From Eutreptiella sp. 'Long Island Sound 2002' (taxonomy: Eukaryota > Euglenozoa > Euglenophyceae > Eutreptiales > Eutreptiaceae), in NCBI GenBank assembly GCA_964036045.1, contig OZ038394.1, positions 4,320,658 through 4,384,657 on the forward strand: a stretch of DNA of 64,000 nucleotides. The letters run 5' to 3'. Below the pieces are notes generated by a model. The model was not told the DNA's origin, searched no databases, and saw only the letters and a list, made by a program, of their open reading frames with translations. Positions 51,631-63,854 of the stretch are shown piece after piece; position 1 is the stretch's first letter, and each line of letters opens with the position of its first letter. The translations under genes and the position numbers were made by a program.

Positions 51631-52613
51631 GGTTTTCATTTTTTCAAAACTGTTCAACCGTCTGGTTATTGAACCTCTGCATGTTTTTTTGTTGTTCCCT
51701 GCTGTGCTGAAAGGTAAAAAAATGACTTGACACATAACCCCAACTGCCAACTACTTTCCTCCGTCATTGACTGGCGCACTCACAAAGCTGGGAAGGCACA
51801 GCGACATTACACTGAGCAGAGAGACGAATGGCCATTCAATGCGTGTGTCTGAAGAAGCTGCACTGTAGTGTATTCCACTGTGCGATAATATAAATAATCA
51901 ACAATAAAAGAAGTTATAGACATACAAAAATATATAGTTATAACCCTGCACTATGGTGCATGCCACTGTGCAAGGCTGAACGAAAACAAAAAAAAATAAT
52001 TAAATATATTACCAAAATAGTGTACTTAGCTGACCTTAGTGGTCGCTGGCTGCATGCCAGGTGCGGATGCGGCACCAGGGAAATCTTGTTCGATCGCCGA
52101 CTTCAACAGTACCACCACCGGCCAGGCCCTCGTACCAGCCGTCATTGAACATGACGTGCACCAAAGTTCCAGCTACTGCACGTGGTGAAACCAGACCGAG
52201 TGGTCAGGAGCAGAGGTCGCAGTGGCATGGGCAGCAACATTGCTTGGCACAGAAGACATAACGATAGTGTTGACTGAATAGTATCCTGCAAACAGATATG
52301 GTACACATAGCCAATGAAATACCTGATATGCACATATGAGAAATCCACCCTATCGTCCACTAATTGATATAACTACTAAACATCCAAGATTGCCTTATCT
52401 ATCCCACATCCTATGTTCCTAACAAGGAAATGGAATATGATATACCCTATCCCATATATATCCCATATATAGGGCCATATAATGTTCCCTTAGGGGTAAT
52501 ATGCCAGGGTACGGTTGTGACCTGCTTCACCCCCTCACTTAAAACGACTGCCACGGGCAGGAAGTATATGCCCAAGAGGAACGTAGCAGTCACAAACAGC
52601 AGCAAATGGCACG
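51631..52613. other. Unassigned AT-rich region
   Basis: No gene recognised. A TATAGGG/CCCTAT-type imperfect palindrome lies near 52443-52476. Confidence 0.5.
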
Positions 52614-52848
52614 TTAGCAGGATTCCCCCCCATAGGGAATCGAACCTACGCAGGCAATCTCGGAGCCGGCCGCACGGCCGCTGAAGTAGCTCCGATCGGT
52701 GGGAATCAAACCACCGCCGAAAAGCAGAAATTCACGAACGGGATCCCGCAGGTCCCGCAATAAGTAATAGGCAAAATCGCGAGCTGTTGCGCGCAGAGTC
52801 TGGTCCCCGCGTGTCGCATAAGGCACTGTGGGGTCCAGCAGGTAAAAC
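52614..52848 (-). CDS. Possible orphan exon
   Basis: Minus-strand frame opening after an AG (ATACCAG near 52848) with FYLLDPTVPYATRG, then LRATARDFAYYLLRDL and VREFLLFGGGLIPTD, and ending at 52614. The composition is that of a folded protein and there is no repeat structure. No ATG is in frame at the start, so it would be an internal or last exon. I do not recognise the family. The T-arm-like strings (GGTTCGATTCCC) on this strand do not fold into tRNAs. Confidence 0.35.
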
Positions 52849-55696
52849 TGGTATTTTTATCAGAATTAAAACTAAAGGCAAAGTGAAATCACACTTTGAA
52901 ACACTTCTGAAGGTAACGGTAGATGCAAAATGGCGCGACGCGACAGTGCCAAAATTTTACTTTTGGAAAAGAAAAAAGCCAACAACAGCGCCAGAAGGGT
53001 CTGACAGTAGCTTAGGACAGTGCCTGCTAAAGGGAGCACGTGGGGAAACAATGATAGAGGTCAGGGATGCATGACTGACTTGGGCTGGCCACTGCCTTGT
53101 GCATGCTTAGGCCACTTAACAAACACGGCCACGATGGCCCACCGTGCGCGCGGTAGCTCACTAACTAGAGAAAAGAGGCCACGATGGCCCCAGGGTAAAA
53201 GAACTGCTGCAAACACTAGGCACAAAGAAAAACACTGGTACGACGCCCACACCTTCCACCTTCGTGCTTTAGACAGTTTAGGAGAGCTTGTATGTGCTTG
53301 ATGTTGCTTGATGTGCTTGATTTAACGCTTGTATTAACGAGTGAGTTCTTGCTTGTAAGATGTAACCATGCTTGCCCACTTGCTTGTGAACACTCAGACA
53401 AGGCCTAGCCAAAGGCCCACTTGTAAACTGACCCGACAACAAGAAAGATGAACCTGTGGGGTGTCAGTGAAACGGAGCGGATGGATAAATAGATCGTGAA
53501 GTACCAGAAACCAGCCACGGTTGTGGCTGCATGTTATGGGCACGGCTCAGCCAAGGGGCGTGTCCGTGTGGATGTCTAATTTAGCATCTGCGTCACACGT
53601 GATGCACAACATAGAGGGTAAAGGAGGAGGTACGGCGATGGGATGAGGGTGTGAGTAGACACACTTAAATAGACAAACCTCATAACCATATAATAATAAC
53701 CTGATCTCACTTCTAACCCTCCACCTAGGAGCCATATTACGTATATATATATCACATATACACATAACAGAGCGATGCACGCTAACAAACACAAGACATA
53801 CATGTGCGCGCACACCCATTGGCAGTACCCGGAGGCGCACACTCGCCTGGAGGGCAACACAGGGTGTGGGTCTCGCGGTGGCGGCCTTGGGGCACATGTT
53901 TCCACACGCTTACACAAACAAGATCTCCCACAAACCACTCACGTACATACTACAAACGGTAAACATACTCACAATAGAACACGTGTATAGATATTCCACC
54001 TTGTTGCTTGGGGTTCGTGTGTGTCTTGGGGGCGTGCGTATAGACACGTAGGTTAGCTTGAGCGTTACTTTTGTCGGTGGGTGTGTTACCGGTGGGCGGT
54101 AAGGCAGGGGGTCACCTCCGTGTGCAAATGTGTGGAGGTCGCCCGTACTATATCAGCCCACCCAGCTCCCCGGGGGCACGATGACACGCCCCAAAGGAGC
54201 CTTTTACTCCCCCTACCCCCATAGACTGTGTATGACGGTGCATGTTTACACCTCCGTGTGTAAACTTGCTACGGTGTACACGGTTACAAAACCCAAAGGT
54301 AGGTTAACCTAGGTCTTGCTTGATCGGGGGGCGGGTGATAACCCACGTAACAGGTAACCATATACTCCCGTAATTCAAGTAAGCGCATGCACACACACGC
54401 ACGCAATCCAACGGACATGGGGCACACCCGGTTTTGGTGTGTCACGGAGAGGGAGGTCCGTGTGTGTTGTGGAAACCCAAGTGGACGCACGGGCCTCCAC
54501 AAAAACATGCCACGCCCATATCCCAACCGGTTTGTTTGGGCTTTGCGATAGAGGACCCCTCGGGTGATGTGGAAATCCAAGCCCACTCGCGGGGAACTCT
54601 AGAGAAAAAATCAACATACATATCCTCTCATAATCATATGCATGTGCACACGCGTCCTTTTCGTCATGTTGTTTGTTCCCTCTCGTTGCAGGCAGGAATA
54701 TCCCCGTGAAATTCATCAAGGACATGAAGAGTACACCCAGCCAGCATGCGGCCCCATGCAATGGCAATGGAAGGTACCCACTCCCAACCCGGGCACGCTT
54801 AGCGACCGGGGATAAATACCCAGGCGGCGGAGATGGCCCAAATCCCCAACGCCACCCTGTGCCTTTGAAAACCCCACCCACTCATGGAGTGACGGGGCAA
54901 AGGCACCCATTGCAATTCATATTAAAATACTTGTATTGTAGAGGACGACCCCTCCCTCTAGGCTTAAGTCCTCGCCGTATGTAGTGGCAATTTTGCACGC
55001 CACGAAATTTTTTCCACGTAATGTGAGCCACACGAGTACTTTGTACCTTGTATACCATACCCTCGTGTGGACAAGGGCAAATCGGTGGAAAACCATCACG
55101 CCCAACACAAAAAGGGAACATGGGTTGTACCCGCCTACCCAACGAAGTTTTCAAGCCTTCCCCATTTGGAGCAAATGTTTTAGCTCGTTGGCTTGAATCA
55201 CGGGTCAGGGACGGTCCTGGGGTCGTGGTTTCGGTACGGGGCGGCACTCCGAAAGCTTGCAAGCACCACCATGCGCACAACCCGGTAGAGTCTTCGGGAA
55301 GTGCTTGCCACGTTGTTAGCACCCTTGACGGGGGGGTCAGCGTGGGCAGGACTTTGTCCTGGTGGTGGTAGGAGTGCTACAGTAAGACCCAAGGATAGGG
55401 GTTTGAATGGCATTAAGACCCCCGAAAGTACACGTCCCACTTCCGCCCCAGGCTATATGCCACGCCACCCCACCCCAAGGACTCTCAAGCCTTTAGCGGT
55501 GAGAGAGGTAGACGGTGGGGTAAACCTGCGGTACCCACCGCCCTGCTCCGGTGGGGATTTTTGTAACCGAGGAGCGCGCCGTGCATGCACATTCTCTTCA
55601 TATTCTTTCCTGTCTCCCACCGCTTCTCGCTCTCTTCTCCCTTCCCTAAACAATATACATCCCCATATTGGTTAGGGTTTTCTTTTCGTGGCACGC
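52849..55696. other. Unassigned region, possibly 3' part of the second chromovirus
   Basis: No convincing gene. It lies downstream of the minus-strand integrase-chromodomain block, so part of it may be that element's 3' UTR and LTR. A purine-rich minus-strand tract at about 55,600-55,650 (AGGGAAGGGAGAAGAGAG) is a candidate polypurine tract. Without a second LTR copy in the window this cannot be settled. A short GGCCACGATGGCCC repeat occurs near 53,126 and 53,167. Confidence 0.4.
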
Positions 55697-57690
55697 TCAT
55701 GAGAGCGGTCCACCAAGGTGGGCGAGGAGGTCAATGGTTTGGGTGAGATTCTGTTTCTGCAAGTAATCTCTCCAAACTTTTTTGTAGGACGGTAAGAAGG
55801 TTTCAACGGGTTCCTCGGTATCCCAATCCTTGGTATAACCCTCCCAGCGCACCTTGGAGAGAAGTCTCTTGCGGTAAGTACGGTGACCTAATATTTTCTT
55901 GACATTATAGGTGTCCTCCTCAAAAACTGGAAGGGCACTCTAGCAACCTCCTCCGTGTAATTTGGAGGCACGGGGGAGCAAGGGGAGTTGACCGTTTTCA
56001 TTAAACAATCAACGTGGACGCCAACTAACCTCCTTTGGTCCACTTGAATAACATAGAGGTCGTGTGCTTTCTTGGCCACAACCTCATAGGGCCCATCCCA
56101 ATAGGGACAAGTTTTATGGCCAAGGTTTTTGCGTTGGCGACGGACCCATACGCGGTCCCCTTTTGAGAAATTGGGGTAGATCCTCCTACTCTTAATATAC
56201 TTATGAGCCATTGTCTCTTGCACTTGAATCATACCCCTACGTGCAAGAGCAATAAGCTCCTCACGCCGTTGGAAGTAGTGAGCGGCGTCGTGGGCAACCC
56301 CCTTAGGCTCAGCAAGAGGAGGCCCCTTAGTACGGTTGTGTTTACCAAACACAATCTCGTTAGGTGTATAACCTGAAGGACCTGTAGTCTCATGCCACGC
56401 TCGTACAACGGCGGGCAAAACCTCTAGCCAATTAGTGCCCTTCTTCAAGGTAAGGGCTTTAGCAACGGCACGCCTTAGCTGCTTGCCAGTATTTTCGGCT
56501 TTGCCATTACCTGGGTGCCTACCCGCGAGACACATAGTCGAGCGGGCACCAATCTTAGAACAAAGGGTTTGGAAATATTGGCTCACCAATTGTGGCCCAC
56601 GGTCGGAGCATATTTCACGAGGGGCTCCGAACCTATCAACCCAGCGCTCCATTACCAAACGGGCCGCTCTTTTCCCCGTTAACCCTTCATCCTTGTCTTC
56701 ACGACGGGGTTTAGGAATAGGGATCGCGATGAGGTAGCCCGAAAGCCGGCAAACACATAGGAGCATTCGGTCATACACCTCTCCATCATGGGAGGTGGAA
56801 GGGTAGTGAAACACGTCAAGCGCTTTGGAGTCCATGGGCTCCATAGGTATAGGCATAGGGGTCATGTACCCTTGCTTGCGCTTGGTGTCATGCGTGTGAA
56901 TGGCACTTGAGGGACACGTTTGACATTGCAGTTCCACTGCTTTGTACAACCCCTCACCTTCCACGCCATGGTTAATTTCTTTCCAGTTTTTTTCCACACT
57001 GGAGGTAGTTAAGTGAAGTGCATCATGGTATTCGGACACCAAACGATGCACTAGCGGCGTAGGAACACCCCACCGTCCATTACGAACGAGCTTGTTATCC
57101 ACCAGCCTCACTCCATCTTGGAAGCTCCCATTCAAGGCATCCTGCCACATTTTTTTGTAGCGTTGACAATTTGGGTAGTGCTTAGCCCAATTTATCTCAA
57201 AAACATTGGCAGCATCCTCCCCATGTATAGGAGTTGCTTTCTTGTGGGACTTCCAAGATTTTTTTATCTTGACAATTCGCTACAGTCTCCGAAGCTTTCT
57301 CTTCTGCTTCGTCCCCCCCCCACTGGAGCCGAAGCCAGAGGGGGTGGCTCACACGCGGGTGCCCCTTGAGCCCGAGGCGCCGCTTTAGACCTAGTAACAA
57401 CGGGCCCCACAACCGCCCTAAACACAAGGGGGCGGGCGAGGAGTTCCCTATATTTGGCCGCCATCATGTCCTGCACATCCCCGGCCGCTCGGGCCGTCCC
57501 ATGTATGGACACCTCACCCAATGCCGGGTTAGCAGGGTAAGCCTAACGGGACAAGAAATCACCCCCGGGGTTCACGGGCCCTGGAGTGTACACCACATGG
57601 AGGTTGAACTTAGAGAACAACTCATGCCAACGCGCTTGACGCGGAGAGGGACCCCCCACGGTTTTGAGGTCCTCCGTAGCCCAACGCAAA
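55697..57690 (-). pseudogene. Second chromovirus: RNase H tail, integrase, chromodomain (5'-truncated)
   Basis: Integrase frame 57150-55888 has an HHCC zinc region (H35, H42, C76, C79) and a DD35E core (D112, D183, E219 in SDRGPQLVS and NGKAENTGKQ). Next is GDRVWVRRQRKN and then a chromodomain in a shifted frame (TYNVKKILGH, KVRWEGYTKDWDTEEP), ending at 55697. One base is missing near 55,930. Upstream, the RNase H end is readable (PRQARWHELFSKFNLHVVYT), with a TAG at about 57,545-57,550 where relatives have SRWAYP. RNase H breaks off at about 57,690; RT, protease and gag are absent. It is a different lineage from the 15.85-kb element. Confidence 0.88.
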
Positions 57691-58894
57691 TCCCTGGACA
57701 CGCTGCTCTCCATCCGCAGCGGCTACCAGGGCCTTGGTAGGGCGATGTATTGCCTCGCCAAGTGGACCCAACGGACCTGGGGGATCCCCACGGACCGATG
57801 GGTGTGGGTGGTCACGCTGCGCCCCCAGCAGAGGGAAGCCCCCCCAAACAGCAGGGGACCCACCCCCCCACGCCCCACCACCCTACAACTCTGCCCGTAC
57901 ATGGTGGCAGCCCGCCTCATGACGCTGCTGTGGCCGGGCCCAGACACCCCCACCCAAAATTACCCCCACCTCACAGAGGAGGACATGCCCGGCATCCAGC
58001 GATGCTTCTTCCAGACCCTCGACTACCTCCAGCAAACACACCCGCACGTCCTGGAGCAGATTTCCCCCCCCTCCGGGTAACCCACGTGCCCGCGCAGCCG
58101 AGACAACGCCGCCACGCCAGCACCAGCACGCACGGATCACCAGGGAAAACGCGCGCACACGCCCGGTGCCCGAACCTGCACCCTCGTTCTCGCTGCTTAC
58201 AGGACCCAGCATCATACGCCCGCCCCCGAAGCCCAGGACCCTCCGCCGTCTCCCACAGCCCTCTCCTCCGCCTCCGACTCCACAACCTCCACCACCACGA
58301 CCACCTCATCCACCACCACCACCACGTCCTCATCCAGCACTCCACCCCCCAGGGCCGCGGGGGAAACCTCCCAAACGGGCCCCCAAACCCGCCCCCACCG
58401 CGAGCAACCCCGCCGCCGCCAAGGCCCACGCCCCGACGAAGCCCACACCCACGACCCAGCCGAAACCCAAGACCGCCGCCAAACAGCCACCCAAACCCGT
58501 CAGCGCGCCACGACCGCAACCCGCAGCCAAGCCCAAGCCCAAGTCCAAACCCGGCGCCACGACGGCAGCGCAAGCCCGGCCCCCCGAGGACGTCCTCTAT
58601 GACATTCGGCCCCAGCCGTCCCAGGCCCGAAGGCAGCAGCGCCCAGCGCGGCGCCCCCCCACCGTCACCGGCGCCACCGCCACCACCTTCATGGCGGAGC
58701 GCGCCGCGGCCGAGGCACGACGCACCTCGTCCCACCACCTCTCAAAGCCCGCACCCCAGGCCCACGGACCGCCCCCGACCAGGCCAGAACGACGCCAGGG
58801 TCCGCCAGCAGCGTCCCCGCCCCCCTACCAACCCTCGATGACAGCCCACATACAGCACATGCCCCACTACCGCCGCCGCCGCGGGGCGCCGACC

Positions 58895-59800
58895 CTCTAC
58901 CCCCCCCCCCCGCGGCCGAGGGGGCGTCCCCCCTCCCCCAGAAAGGACCGTGACGCCCGGGAGGGGGACACAGCCGGCGGGCAGGCGGGCGAACCCGCAC
59001 CAGCGCACAAGACCAGCGCACGGGCCACGCCTGGGGGCGGCGCTCCACAACGAACCGGAGCAGTATGGGGGCCGCGCCCCCGTGGCCCGAGCGTCGCCGG
59101 TGACATCCGCAATGTTGCCCGCCCATGGAGGGCAGAGGGACGGACCGAGGCAACACGACCTCCTGGCCCCCCGGCCCACTGGCCAGCCCCCCGGACGGGC
59201 GGCTCACGGACCGCCCCCCCCCCCCCCCCCGCCAGCCTGGCCCGCCGGCGGCAGGCTGCCCCACGACCCCGGCCGAACGCATGCACCGGGAAGGGATGCG
59301 CCGGCGGCGAGAGGGGGGATGAGCAGGCCGCCCCCCCCAAAGTAGGGGGAGGGGAGCCACGGCGCGATCCCCCCCGATCCCCCCACCCCCCCCAACCAAC
59401 CCGCAAGCCACGGGGACGCCGGCCCCCACCCCCCCGAGGCAGTAGCAGAGATCCCCCCTCCCCGAGGCAGGACCGCTGCGCCCGGGAGGGAGGTCAGAGC
59501 AGGGCCCGCCTCCACGCCCCGGCCGCCTGCTCCCGCAGGAACCGCAATGGACAAGCGAACCCGCGCCTGCGCACAAGGGCGTCACATGGATCGCGCCCGA
59601 AGACAACGAGCGAGCCGGAACGGTATGGCGGCCCCGCCCCCGAAAGCCAGAGCGACGTCCAGAACACCCGCTTTGTTGCCTGCCCAGGGAAGGCAGAGGG
59701 TCGGACTGAGGCAAGGCGACCCCCAGCCCCACTGGCTCCCCGGCCGCACAGACCGGGGGAACGGCACACAGGCCCCCCCTCCCCCCCCACCCCACCCCCA
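58895..59800 (+). repeat. Diverged tandem duplication, about 545 bp
   Basis: The blocks 58,920-59,220 and 59,455-59,790 share order and sequence: CCTCCCCxxAxxxAGGACCG, CGCCCGGGAGGG, GAACCCGC, GAACCGGAGC/GAGCCGGAAC, GGCAGAGGG and CGGACxGAGGCAA. In the plus frame both give a PCGKAEGRTEA/PWRAEGRTEA peptide. Confidence 0.65.
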
Positions 59801-60559
59801 AGCGCGGTAACTCCCCGGACGCGCAGGCCCACCCCACGCGGGGCACACAGCCCCAAGCCAGGTAGGCAGGAAACGGGACCGGGCGCCCCCGACCCCCAAA
59901 GGACAAAAACCAAAAATGCAAAAAACAAAAAACAAAAAAAAACAAACCAAACGGTGCCCGGGACCGGGGCGGGAAGCGCGGAGGGGCACCGACCGAGTGG
60001 AACGGCCCTACCAGCGCCGGGCACCAGGACCGCACGAAGTGCGCGCGCCACATCAGCCGGAGGAGGAGGGGGGGGAGCGCGGACGCCGCGGGAGCGCGAG
60101 CGCACACACACACAAAGGACACGCGAGGAATACCAGAAGGGCAACTGGACCGAGCCCGCGGAACGCACAGACCGCATGGAATGGCGTACCAGCGAGCGAG
60201 GGCAAGGGACACCTGGACGGGACGGCCCGCCACACACAGCGCGGGACACGCGGGGCGGGAAGGCGGAGACGGGGGGGAAGCGACACCAGGCACCGGCCCG
60301 ACCCCCCCAAACGGGCCGCGAGCGCCGCGCACACACGACCAGGGTACTGCAGCCGCCAAGGCAGTAGTGGCGCACCGTGCCACGCACCAGCTCCAAGGCT
60401 AGGCAGCCTCCGCGCCAGCCCACGGAGTCCCACTGGCGACAAGCCAGTAGCACGGGCCCGGCGGCGCCAGCGCCCCGGGCGACCACACATCAGGGGGGCG
60501 ACGCGGTGGGTAAGCGCCTGCAGCTACGGCTGCTAAGCGACGCACTGACCGGGGAGTGG

Positions 60560-60733
60560 CGAAATGGGAAAGCCGGGGAGGGACAGGGCTCCAAGCCCTG
60601 TGAACCCGGGAAACTCCGCCACCAGGCAGGAGGTGTGTCACAAAGGACCTCCCACTCGGTCCTGGTGGGGAGGATATCACCTGGCCCGACCAGGTGGCCC
60701 CCCGGGGCCGAAAGGCGTCTAGTACTCGCAAAA
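60560..60733 (+). ncRNA. Structured 3' terminal region
   Basis: Contains short hairpins in series, including GGGCT-CCAAG-CCC near 60,588 and a perfect ACCTGG-CCCGA-CCAGGT at 60679-60695, directly before the (TCAAACC)3 tail. Likely a 3'-end RNA structure of the mobile block rather than an independent gene. Confidence 0.3.
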
Positions 60734-60754
60734 TCAAACCTCAAACCTCAAACC

Positions 60755-60858
60755 TGATTGTGAAAAAATATTTGGCTAATTTGGTTTGCGCAGACGCTTC
60801 GGCGATTCGGATCAAATCATCGGAACGCGACCATGTCAGCCGCAACGGACACCAGAAA
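60755..60858. other. Short spacer
   Basis: Nothing recognised between the tail repeat and the LTR. Confidence 0.5.
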
Positions 60859-63854
60859 TGAGTCCGCGTTCCCGTGGGGGGCCGGCCACGGGACGCTGCG
60901 GGTGATACGCACAGGTGAGCAGGCAGGCAAAGCACTACGCTCACACGGGCATCATTACGCTCGTGTCATGTGACAAAGCGTTTCAGGATCCTTGCCACTC
61001 TGAAACAAGGGAACAAAAGTATGTACAGCAACACATCAGGATATGTACACATGGGGTTAAGACTGGACTGGGGTAAGGGCATCACAGGACAATAGACACT
61101 CAGTCCCAACTCGTATCCCAATCCCAGGTCTGACCCTCTCAGTGGCTGATGGGGGCGGGGTCTCAAACACAACCCATGCCCTGCTCAGTCCGGACCCTGA
61201 AACCCTGCCGATAGGGGAGGGTGTTCCGCCCAGCCACAGTCGAGTTCCTGCAGACCAAGTGACACCAACGCCAACCGACAATGGCTCGCCATGCTCCCCC
61301 AACGACAGGTTCCAACTCCTCTCTGAGCCAGAGATATGGTTCCGCCATTATCACCTAGGAGTTGGTAGCTGAAAATGGACTGTTTCAGCCCAAACTGAAA
61401 TTAGCTCAAAAATCTCCAAAATTGACCCCTCGCCCGGACCCGCCAGAGGTAGGGACGAGGCAACTGACCCTATGCCCTTTGAATACAAACTTTCCGAAGC
61501 CCTCACCCAACCTGGCTCCCTCTGAGGTCCCGGCATCAGGGCACCACCGGTTCGTCAAGTGGGGTCATGATGCCAAAACCACCAAAATTGGCACCATTCT
61601 CACGCGTGGCCTACCGGGTCAGGGCAAGGCCAATGGCCTACAGGACAGGAGGCAGGACCTGGGACTTATATCTGAGTGTACCACTTCAAATTGGGTCCGG
61701 GCTCCGTGTGGGCATTGAGATATGGGGCCGCCAATTGACCACACGGGGGGGTGAAATTGGGGTCCCAAAAGGGGGTCATTTTGGCTGCTCGAAATGAGCC
61801 AAAATTCGGGGGTGCTCCCAATAGTATATCTCCACGCCGGCTTGGAGATCGGATCCCTCCTCCCATACACGATCGACCGGGAGTCCAACAAAGACTCCCC
61901 CGCACTTGGCTCTCAAAGATCTCCATGCCACTCGGCGTGGTGACAATCCCAATTGGGCTCACAAATGCCAAAATGGCAAAATTGCCAACACTCACTTTGG
62001 GCTAGCACCTTAATGAAGGTTGCTCCGCTTCGCCCACGTGGACTGTGAACCATGGGGACCAATATGCATAACACGCATGTCATATAGGGTCCATTGGTCC
62101 ATGCGTCCGGCGTGCACGGGTGGGCTGAACATAGTGCACGGCGGGCAGAAAATGTCGAAAATTGCTCAAAATGGCCGAAAATGCGCACACTCATGGTTGG
62201 GGCAAATGAGGCACATGCCCGACTTGGACCAGAGTGTGCCATAGGATTGGTATCAAGTCATATGTGTCCAACATATCTGTTGGGCGTCGCCCAACTCCTC
62301 TGGTTTTGGGAATGGCAGGGTCGCCAAGTGAGCCCATGATTTGGGATAGTCCCAAATTGCCAACATGGGGGCCACGGTATGCCAAGCCCAAGAGGAGTTA
62401 TTCGCCGGGTCCAAGATATGTTGGGCACCGAAGTATGTACCCCCATAACATACTTGGGTCATGATGTCAATTGAGCGCAACTTTGAGATACACGATCGCC
62501 ACTTGACATCATGACGGGCAAAAAACATCAATATTGGCGAAAAAACACCCAAAAGTGCCTTGAAAGGCGCACAAATATATTATAATATCTTCGCCTTGGA
62601 TTGAGTAATTGACCAATCCTTCTAAACACAATAACTTGACACCAATGACCTTCGATTCCACATATGTGCTCCACTTGGGGCGCTTTGAAAGGTTACGAGC
62701 GCTACTTCCCAAGTGGGCACATGAAAATATGGAAAATTGCAAAACACACACCTTGCTCCCAACGCATCGCTTTGGGATCGCCACACAAGCTTTCCTCCAC
62801 GAAGGTTAGGCTTGCAATTGATCGTGGGGAGTATGGAGAAGGGGCTTGCACAATATGAGGTCCATTGGCAGGTTTGGCTTGGAGCGATGGACCCGCCAAA
62901 TGGGCACGCAACACAACACATGGCACATACCACATATTGCCCAAAAAGGTAGCTCCCCCCACGATATGTCATGCCCCTCCAAGGGCATAACGTTGTGTCA
63001 ATCGCTCAAAGGAACTCAAGGAGAGTTCCTATGCAACACCGACACTCGCGCGCTACACTCGAAAGTTATCTTAACGCACGCAATATCATGGCCAAAGAGT
63101 TATAACGCAAACTCTACCCTCTTGACCATGATCCATTACGCTAGCGCGCACGTGTGGAGACGCAAGGCATATAATGCCTCCTAAATTACGTCGGGAGTAT
63201 TGTGAATACATCCCACGTTTTCTTATTGTCATTCCTCGCAAGCGGCACGAGATATGACCCTCACAAGTGGCCTCACGAATCAACTTTGTTTTGCCCATAT
63301 CTCTAAGACAAATGGAGGGCAAGACAAAAGGAAAGTTGATTCGTGCATAGGGAAGCACGTAGGTCCACTCGAAAGAGGTCAAATCGAGTGCGGGGATGTC
63401 GAAGTCGAAAATCCGATTTCGACATCCTGAAAAATTCGGATTAAGGTTGCGAGTGTAGAATGTGAAAATTGCGGATGCATCAATGCAATTCCTGAAGACT
63501 TTAGAGTCTTCGTCACGATTTGCGCTAAAATATCTGTATATAACAGTTAAACTGGCGGCTACGCTGAAGTCGCGAACTAACCGCCAGCTGTCAAAACAGT
63601 GAATATCAGAACGGAAGCTTAAAAATTGATGGAAACAATATGAGAATAAAACCCTGTTGATTCCTGACATTCTGATATATAAATCTCCGCTGGCGCTGCA
63701 TCGGTTGCCGATGCGGGGCTTTACGGCACGGAACACGCTCCCGCCGGGCTCGCAACGGGCGTCAACGGGCGTCTTCCCTTCCGTACATGGGGTTGGTGGA
63801 CCGGAGACCGGTTGTATGCCCTACCGTAGCCATGGGGTTCTGGGTACCGCTTCA
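60859..63854 (-). repeat. 3' LTR of a second copy of the 15.85-kb chromovirus family
   Basis: 60867-61570 matches the left part of the other two LTRs (CGCGTTCCCGTGGGG start, GTCATGTGACAAAGCG, GACCCTGAAACCCTGCC), and the last 25 bp (GGTTCTGGGTACCGCTTCA) match their right end. The 2.2 kb between is not alignable by eye with them, so it is a subfamily or mosaic. Left end TGAGTCCGCG differs from TGACGCG by three extra bases. The polypurine tract follows at 63855, so the body of the element lies to the right of the window. Confidence 0.8.

Larger units (their letters stand above)
57691..60754 (+). mobile_element. GC-rich block, possible 5'-truncated LINE
   Basis: Starts sharply where the chromovirus is cut and ends in (TCAAACC)3 at 60734-60754, a tail of the kind found on some LINEs. 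A plus-strand frame at the left end (about 57,720-58,080, SGYQGLGRAMYCLAKWT, EDMPGIQRCFFQTLDYL) reads like the C-terminus of a protein and would be the end of ORF2. The remaining 2.6 kb is very GC-rich. The 733-residue Pro/Arg-rich frame (58166-60367) and equally long minus-strand frames (to 564 residues) are probably compositional. No RT motif is present, so the LINE assignment is inference. Confidence 0.4.

Noticed and set aside
52620-52760. Two tRNA T-arm-like strings on the minus strand (GGTTCGATTCCC and GGTTTGATTCCC)
   Set aside because: The stems do not pair over five bases with a seven-base loop, and no acceptor stem, D-arm or anticodon arm can be placed. A plain coding frame also covers the region.
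58689-60383. 564-residue minus-strand frame in the GC-rich block
   Set aside because: Composition is Gly/Arg/Pro/Cys-rich with no domain, and equally long frames exist on the other strand. It is an effect of few AT-rich stop codons.
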